A stretch of 64,000 bases of DNA from Burhinus oedicnemus (taxonomy: Eukaryota > Chordata > Aves > Charadriiformes > Burhinidae). Below, in pieces: positions 51,901 through 60,900 of this stretch. How positions within the stretch are numbered: position 1 is the first letter of the stretch; the number at the start of each line of letters is the position of its first letter. The notes beneath the pieces are model-generated. The model was not told the origin of the DNA. It saw nothing but the letters and a program-made list of their open reading frames with translations, and ran no database searches. The position numbers were made by a program, and so were the translations under genes. The stretch covers positions 62,669 through 126,668 of the forward strand of contig VFFE01005895.1 of the NCBI GenBank assembly GCA_008921705.1, read 5' to 3'.

Positions 51901-54900
51901 TTAGCATATTATTCCTGTTGGGTTAAATGTAGAAATTATTCCTTTTCACCTGCAGACAGAATGGAGCAGAAACATGCTCTGTAGTCGTTTAATATTGGCT
52001 TGCCAGACCTAAGGACCTGAAGATTTCAGGACATAAAATCTATGTAATCTGTGTGTGTGCATTTCTTAGTATTTTCTCTGTTTATTGATGTCATTTTCTT
52101 GATCAGTTCTTTGTTCCGGATTTTCAGAACCAGACTGGTATCAAAAAGGTTTTGTATATTTTTAGACTATCTGCCTTTTTTTTTTTTTTTTTTTTAATGT
52201 ACATATTGGTAAATATTTGCCATGTACAGCCTGATTGTCAATTCTGAGAATAGCGTGTGGATTTCAGTGCCAATTTATAAGAACTTCCAAGAAGACAGAT
52301 GTTAAGAAAAAGACATTTTCTCAGGTGGTCTAGAGGAGTATCTTTTACTGTTGCTTAGTTTTAAATTACTTCTGTCTTGGATAAAAATATGACATTGCCA
52401 AAATAGGCAAACTTGAATTTCTGGGGCAAAAACTTAAGTTTTGTTGCTGATTTATTTTTTTTTTTTAAAGATAAAATCTTGTGGTGTTTCCTATAACAAA
52501 AAGCAAATATTTTAAATCTGTTTTCATTTTATTTCAACTTTATATTGATGATGTTCTCTTGCTTGAAACAGCCTTCAAATTACTTTAGCATAGAAAATTA
52601 CTTCTTTAAAGTCCCTGCTACTATAGTGAATTCTTGGCTTAAGTGGATATTCAGGAATTAACATTGTTTCACATCTTGCATTGAAAAAATAAAATAGTGA
52701 GTTGCTGGTTTGCTTTTTTTTGTAACATGATATTTCTGTAACTATTTGGTGAATAGTCCTGATTGAGGCAAATTATGGAAGTTTTTGAGATTCTACAGTA
52801 ATAGGAAATTCCTTCTTCAGAGACATTAAAATTGTCTATAGTTACTGTATATTTGTGAGTACATAAAATATTTAAAAAGTAAGAACCTATTAATTACAGT
52901 TATGTCTGTTCCCCGTGATGTATGTTGAAATCCTTCATCAGTTTACTTGCTGTCCAGAAAATCAATGTTGTCTACCACAAATCATCAGAAGAGGCAGATT
53001 TTTACAACCTCACAAGCTTGATGTGAACAAGTAGAGATCTAGATGTGCTGGTGACTTTAATGATGATTTTAGAGGGGTAGAAAAAAAAGTTGAACAGAAT
53101 TTTATGCATTGTTTTCAGGAGAAATATGGAAATGGTGCATCAGTACAAGAATAAGGCAATAGATGAATTTATTGACTGAATGAATGTTATTGACATCTTT
53201 TGCCATAAACTATTTTTTTCTTGTTTTTACAGCCTAAACTTAGCATGGCCAAATGCAGGAGAAACGTAGAAAACTTTCTGGATGCATGTAGAAAACTGGG
53301 GATCCCAGAGGTAATTTAATTAAGTCTGTAATTTCTAGATGATCTAGATGATCAAAAATGCAAAACACATGAATTACTTTAGAGCTGAAGCATACCTTTA
53401 TGAACTACAGTTTTTCAGCTATAAAGACACATAATTAAAAAAAATATTTAAAAAAAGTGATTTAATACTACTTTAGCGAATTTAAGTGGCTCATGTCATA
53501 ACACTTGAGAATTGCAACTTTTGTCTTGAAGTAGTAATTCAGTATTATCCCCAATACTTCCTTATCTTTGCCATGGAAAATAAATAAGGAATATAGTAAT
53601 TAGGTAATATGTAATTAGGTAAAGGATTTGAGTTTTTTTCATTATATAACATAACTGAATTTTCACCTAGTGCTTTTAGAATATGGACTTTGTTATTTTT
53701 AATTATTAATTTTCCTTTTAAACAATATTAAGTACTCTATGCATTGTAAAAGTGACTAATAACACACTATCTCTTGTACTGAAACACTTCTGCAGTGATG
53801 TGAAGAAAACCATTGTGTGTTAAGTATGGAATGTACGTATGAGTAAGGTTGTTCTATAATGTAGATACAAGTGTTTCAGAATTTGGAAATTGCAGTGCTT
53901 GGTGTTTTCTGTTTTTCATTTAAGCACGGCAGCATTCATCATGTAATTTATTCTCATATTAATATGGAAAAGTATCTTTATAACTAGTGTAATGAATTCT
54001 GGAGTTTCATTGGGAGTGTTTCAAGGACTCCCTTATGGTCTAGAAGTACCTATTAAGAGAAAGTTAATTTCAAAAACATGACCCTCAAAAGAAGGTAAAA
54101 GTGCTATACAAGGTCTGTTTAATCTGAAAATGTGAAAATTGCATGATTTATTTTCCCTGTTTTGTTGCCTACATATGACAATATAATTAAGACTGAGTTC
54201 TTTTTAGTATGTGTTTCAAGAATGCTGAAACAAAAGGATATTTTGTGTGTATCTCCTCACCACACCCTTGGGGAGCAGATGGTAATGCAAAGATGGGAAA
54301 GAATTCCAGTTTGAATTCTTTACACTTTATCTATATTTTAGCACTTGTTTTGGAGGACACCAAAAGTAACAGTTCATTTTTGCTATTTGTGTTACAGCTC
54401 CAATGAATGGTTCATCATAAATGTAATTTGAGAATTCAGTGTTATGGGCTGGGCCTCCAAGTTATAATGGTTGATTTAGTTCTTGTAATTATTTAATTTA
54501 TTATGTTAGAATATTTTCATATTAAAGGTAACATTTCACTTCAGAGAAGATCAAAATCTCAGTACTTTGGGCTTGTAGACGTGGAGTGTTTCTTCAGCTG
54601 CCCCCAGATTCATGGGGCCATAATAATTTATGATGCATTATAAATTATTCAGTGAATTAGAATACAAGTCAGGTTTTTCTGGATATAGCCTGTTGGGAAA
54701 GAAAAGACCAAGAGCTGTTTTCATTGTTGTCGAGAGATCTTTCAGAAATAGAATTAAACCAGAAAAAATTTACAAAGAACCTTGCAGTGTCATATTACAG
54801 ATGGATAAGCTATGCCTTTGCTCTCATTTTTTTTTTTTATTTTGGATTTCTGTAAGTAAGCTTTCTAGAAAAATATCTTTTTGTTTTCTATGAATAGATA

Positions 54901-57900
54901 TTTTTATATATTACCCCTCCTCTTTAATGCTTCCATTGAATTTAGTGTAGATTTTTTAGGACTTTAAAATTTTGTTTAAATTATATTTGATGCAGAGTTG
55001 CACAGACCATTAAGCACAAAGCCAGATCTTGCCAATCTGATTTATAAACTAACCATCCTTATGATTTTAAATAAGTGTTAACGTTTCTTGAGGGGAAAAC
55101 CTCAATTGTAAATTTATGATAGATTTTAATTACTCCAAGGATATTCTTTTTGATTGGCTGTTGGTAATTTGCAAATGTATATATTTGCTATATATTGTGA
55201 AAATCCATTGTGTTGCGGAACTATGATAGAACTTTGCTGCATGTTGGAGGGACGTATGTAAAGTTGTATGATAGCAAGTTACAACAGTTAACTGTCAAAG
55301 TTTTTAAAGAACTACAGATGGTGTGTTTAATGCTGCTTCATGTTGATGAGTTGTAAATTACCTGAGTACCTCTGGACAAACCAGTAAAAGGAATGCAGTG
55401 AATTATTTCCTTTTTTTAAAACAAGCATCTAATGGGAAAGTGATAGGTTCCACTTTTGGACCCTAATTCCCATAGGTATTAGGCTTTTCTGTGATACTTA
55501 CATCCATGTTTAGTTCCTGAGAATTAACTTGAAATTCTGCTGCATGTTTGGGTTTTTTAAGGATTTAAAATTGTCATAGTTACTGTTGGTTTCTTTTCAG
55601 TTATTTATGGAATGGAATAGAGTACATGCTATTTCCTGAACTCCACGAGTTTAGAATAATATCCTGTCAAATCATGTAAAGTGAAAACAAGAAAATAGTT
55701 AAGTAATTACTGTTTTGTGCTGATGTGCAGGGTCTCTTACTTCTGTGGCTTTCAGTATTCAATTCCTGGGTCAAAATTGCTTTCCCCAGAATGATCCTGG
55801 GAAACTTCATCCAAGTGTAGAAAAATGCAGTTGGTATCCCTATCCAAATGTGTTACATCAGGAGTTCGTGTCTTGACCAAAGAATCACAAATACAAAATT
55901 CAGGAACATGAACATCTCTTTAGAATGACCTGGTACGTTGATGATTCTGGAATTGTGTGCCAGCTGGCATCAGAAAGCCATTACCTGCCAGATGAGAATT
56001 TCAGTACAATGGGTGCCACGTTAAAATAATTTTCTGTTAATGACCATATGATGCTCCTGATCATATGCAGAAGGGATGTGTTGGATCATAAGCAAAAGGG
56101 GGATGTTTTAAGCGTGTGGTTCCTACCCTTAAATAAGAAACTAAATAGCAAGGCTCTTAATGCACTGGGAGGCTATCAAAAGCATGAGGATTGTCAGACA
56201 AGCAACATGTGCCCAGTTTTGCCACTAACTTTTCCTTTAGAGCCTTTTTTTATTCCAGGGTATCAGAGATCTTTGTAAATGATAATTTTTTTAGACAAAC
56301 CAAAATTTTTGTTTGCTGTGAGAATGAGATGGTGGCAGGTAAACATCTGAAAGCCTGAAGATTCAGAAAGTGTCTTTGCTGTGCCCCTCAGGAGATATAT
56401 GACAGAAAAGGTAAAAATCTTTGTCATCTAGAAAAGTACAAAAGAAGATTTTACTTTACTCTGTTAACTGAAAACTGTCGAATTGCCTACTCTCCTCTGT
56501 AATAGCTATAGAATGACAACTACTCCTAATTTTCAGCTGAGACAGATGGAATAAGCAAGTGGCAGTAGATGTGTGATAAGTAGGAGTGCCTGTCCTACTG
56601 CATTTTTCAGAATGACATGCAGTACTTCAGTGGTGCCATTCACTGGAATAGATTGTTAATGTCGTATGAAGCCACTATTGACACCGCTTATAATGCTTGT
56701 CCACCTATATCGCACCCACCCTTTCACACTTTCTGCATTTAAAAAATAAAGCTGTTTTTTGATTTATTTTCCTTTGTGTTTAAATGTGGCCTCCAAAGTG
56801 TCAAATGTACTAGTTCTAATGCAGTTTTACTCTTCTTATTGGCATCTCATCCCAGAGGTATTAAAAATGGTCAGGAGAGTCCGATTTATTATCACATGAG
56901 TATACATGTAAAGTTATGGAATTATTTTGGTTTCAACTGCTCTTTCATGAAACCAGTAACAATATATGTAAATAAAGACAAAAATATTGATACACATTTC
57001 TTCAACTTGTCAGTTACCATGTTAGAATCAGTATTCATACTAGTAGCAAAGAAGTAGACTTTCCCATTTTAACCTGCAAATCAATAATTAAGCTTTAGCT
57101 TTCATTCCTGGTAGTTGTTATTCTTGGTAATCCATATTACAGAGCATTTTTTTCTTATGCGCTTTCAGTAATGTTAACAAATATTCCTGTCAAAAGGAAA
57201 AAAATAACTGATTTGTGTTGGGCTGAACGATACTTCATCATAAGTGACGTTTAGACCAAAACAAAGCTATAAATGCAATGTGTTATTTGAAAGGCAAAAG
57301 TTACAGGTTCTGGGCTGCGTTTCTTCTAGTTCTCAATTATGAACAAATATCAGAACTAGGACCTTCTAAGCATTTTGTGGAATTTCTTTTCTGACAAAGT
57401 TGTTTCAGTGTTTGTGAGCCAAAATGCGGAAGTTGTGTTTTTACAAAGACACAAATTAGTTTTTGTGATCTGCAACTTACACCAATATAGTATCTTAACG
57501 ATTTAGTCACTTGAGCATGTTTTGGCCCTTTATAGGACCTCTTCAGGTCAGAGAAATTAGGTAGAGTTATTTTTAAAAAAAGGAAAGAAAGACTTTCTCC
57601 ACCTACACAGATACACCTTGTCAATCTTCATATAGCTTGAAAGATAGATAGATGTTATCATGATTAATACTAGAATGGTAATTTCTGTTGATAAAAGGTA
57701 GTGATAAAATTAAATCTTTCCCAGCCTGTTGTTACAGCAGGTTTGTGGAGCTTCTGTGTTCCAGCATGTCAGTAGTGGTGCAGCAGGGTTTGGTGGGACA
57801 AACCAGGTGGGAATGAGAGAATTCTGGCATGTCTCTCAAATTTTCCATCAGCTACTTGGTGTACACATACTGAACAGAAAAGAATGATTCTAAGAAAAGC

Positions 57901-60900
57901 CTTTTTTGATCTCCAATCATCCTATGACGATTCAGATTATAAAATGCGCCCCTTCCTGTGACTTTTGAGTCCTGGAAGCGTGAGCTATTACTGCATCTCA
58001 CCTTCTCCTCTGGAAACTAATTCCACTATTTTGCAACATCAGCCAAAATTATTCTAAAAATCAATATGATTTGTGTTAGGGTACAGAAAAAACCAGGAGG
58101 CTTTTGTGTGCTAAACCCAGCAGAACAAAGTGAAAGAAGCAACCGAGCAGAGTGTCACATGCTTTATCTTCTCTTCACCTATTAGCTGCACAACTGGTAA
58201 TCACATTTTTCAGTTTAATGCAAGGTATATTTTCATTGCCATTTACACTTGTTTGCTGATCAATTCACATAATCAGTTACTTCTCCATAGTTTCATCATG
58301 AGACATCCATGAAGTTGCAGTAAGTTTAGTCAGGTATGACTCCTTTCCCTTCCCTTTTGTTCTGTGCTTGGTAATGTACCCTATTTGACCTATGGAGTTA
58401 AGTGGTTCAGTATGCCGTCAATTAGAGTACTGAAAGCGTAATTCTGAGGTTCCTTTGATGTGTGTTTTGCACATAGTGCATATGCGCTACAGACTTCGTT
58501 CTTCAATGCGCTTCTGCAAACTTACCCTTGACTTTTTTTGCCAGAGTGAAAATTTGAGGAGGTTGGTTTAGAGATCCTGTCTGTTCTCACAGTCCCTGCA
58601 GGAGCATGTAGAATGAGGGTGCTTTGTGCACACAAACAGCTGGTTATGCTTTGGTCATTCCACTTCTGTCTTACCGTGTTTATTCTGCGTGCATGATTTT
58701 GGCAGCCGTATGATTTAATCATGTAGCATCATAGACATAACAAGTCAGTCCATAAACGTAATGCTTAAGTGTGTGTGTGTATATATATATATATATCTTT
58801 TTAGTTCTTACTAGTAATAATTTCAGTCTCCTAACTGAGAAGGGCAGTGCTGGTGATGGGTGGGTGGGTGGCTGGTTGTCTGACACTTTGGGTGGAGGTC
58901 ATGTACTTTTTCACTATTTCATGATGTCATGTTTTAGTTCGGTATTTTCCTTTCACAGCTTCTGTAAAATTCTGGTAACTTAAGTGGAAATAAGTTCACC
59001 ATTACTGAAAAGCTTTTTTTTTTTTTTTATCTACAGTTACAGTGCAGAAGTTTAAAATACATACAATGTAGAGATTTTACTTAATAAGGTGTGAATATAA
59101 CACCAAATTATGCATTGTCACAGAACACACAAAAATAAGCAAAAATGATCAGGTGTTTCTCAGGTTTTCCTAGGTTTCACTGAATTTCGATAAAGCACAG
59201 CATGGCAGTTCCCATAGGAAGTTTCTTCTTGCATGTGTTGGCTGTTTTTGTACGCTTTGGCTTCTGCTGTCTACCGCATAGTACCTTAATCTCTGGTTAG
59301 TGAGTTCTTCAGTCTGTAAAAATTCAACCTATTACCAGCTGTCATTCTCTGACTCTGAAATTACTGCCTTCTGCATTTGATTGCAGTAGGGACTGTTGGG
59401 GTTTTGAGTATTTTTGGACAAAATTTTTTTTAAAAAAGTCCTTGTTTTAAACTTATGTCAATTTTTTTATATAAATTTAAGTTCAATGCATCTTAGACGT
59501 AGGAATTGAGTCTTGTATTCTATTTTAAAATTAATCCAGCATTTGCTGGGTTTATTGGTGTCTTTGGTAACAGTGCAATGTATTATATGGCTGATAGCCG
59601 TGAGTGAGTATTTTGTTTGCCCTAAAATTAGGTTGTAGATGTAGATATTCTTGAATGCAGTACTAGTCCTATCCCGTTTTTAAACAAGATGTATTGTTCT
59701 GTCTGTGAGTTTTCATTCTTTAGAAAAAGCCAAATACAATTGCATTGAAGTTTATTATCACACTAGAATTTTGAGTTGAAAAAATTCTGAAAAATGGCAG
59801 TGTTGTTGCTAGGCAGGATGTTTTTCCTCCCTCTGTGTATCTGATGGCCTAATTAACAAGGTTAAAATGTTGCAGCTGTTAAAGCTAGAACCAGACATGG
59901 CAAGGAAAAAAAAAAAAAGTGTCACTTTTTTCTTTGTGTATGAATGACAGTTCTGACTTCCAGTTTCACTAGTCACTTTTCAGGATAGAAAGGCCTTTTA
60001 AATATTCTAAAGTTTAATTTATTGCCAACTAGACCTTGAAACTTTGCACTAACAGAAAACAGACAATTGAATTTCCATGTGTTCATTTATTGGGTGCACT
60101 GTCAGTTCATTAAGCAAGTGAAACTGAAAACCTGCTAAAGAAACACAATGTTCCTCTGAAACTGGGGATCTGCTTTGTATAATTTTACTCTGTAAATAGT
60201 TACCATTTTTGTTGATAGTAAGGCCTCATTTGCAGTGTAAAACGGTGTATCTCCATTTGCGTTTTGAAAGTACTAGTTGCTGCTGGGTTTGATTTTAATG
60301 TTAAATATTGTGTATGCATATTGATATTATTATCACCTATTACACTTCAGTTTGTATAGCTAGTCTATAGTAAATTGCTACATGAAGTCACTGATACTTT
60401 CCAAAAAAATTATGGGAATCTAACCTGCTAATAACTTTTTAAATGCTATCTCAGGAATTTAGTGTCAAATTCTTCAATTTAGAAACTTTATTAAAATTAA
60501 GTATAGTTAGTGCTACATTGACTTTATCAGTTTCAGTCCCAAGGTATCATTTAAGATGATATTTGAATACCAAGTTTTAGATTATTTATTATGTTAGAGA
60601 ATTTTGCATACTTAAAACGATTCCTTTAAGTACTTTTTCTTGAGACTTCATATTGCTGCTGCTTGTGCTTATAACAGCTTTCTAACCCACTGTTTGCTAT
60701 TGTATAAGTTAGATTTTACAACTGGTTCCATTTAAGCATTTGAATAAGGCCCAGATGGACAAAGGTGTGCAGATTTCATGGAATAAGTGGATCGCATGCA
60801 CCTCCTCACCCTTGTGAATCTGGGCATAATTTTGGAAGGATTTGAAGGCCTGAGCTATTCTAACTTAATATTCTGATATTTTAAGATAGCTTCAGTATTT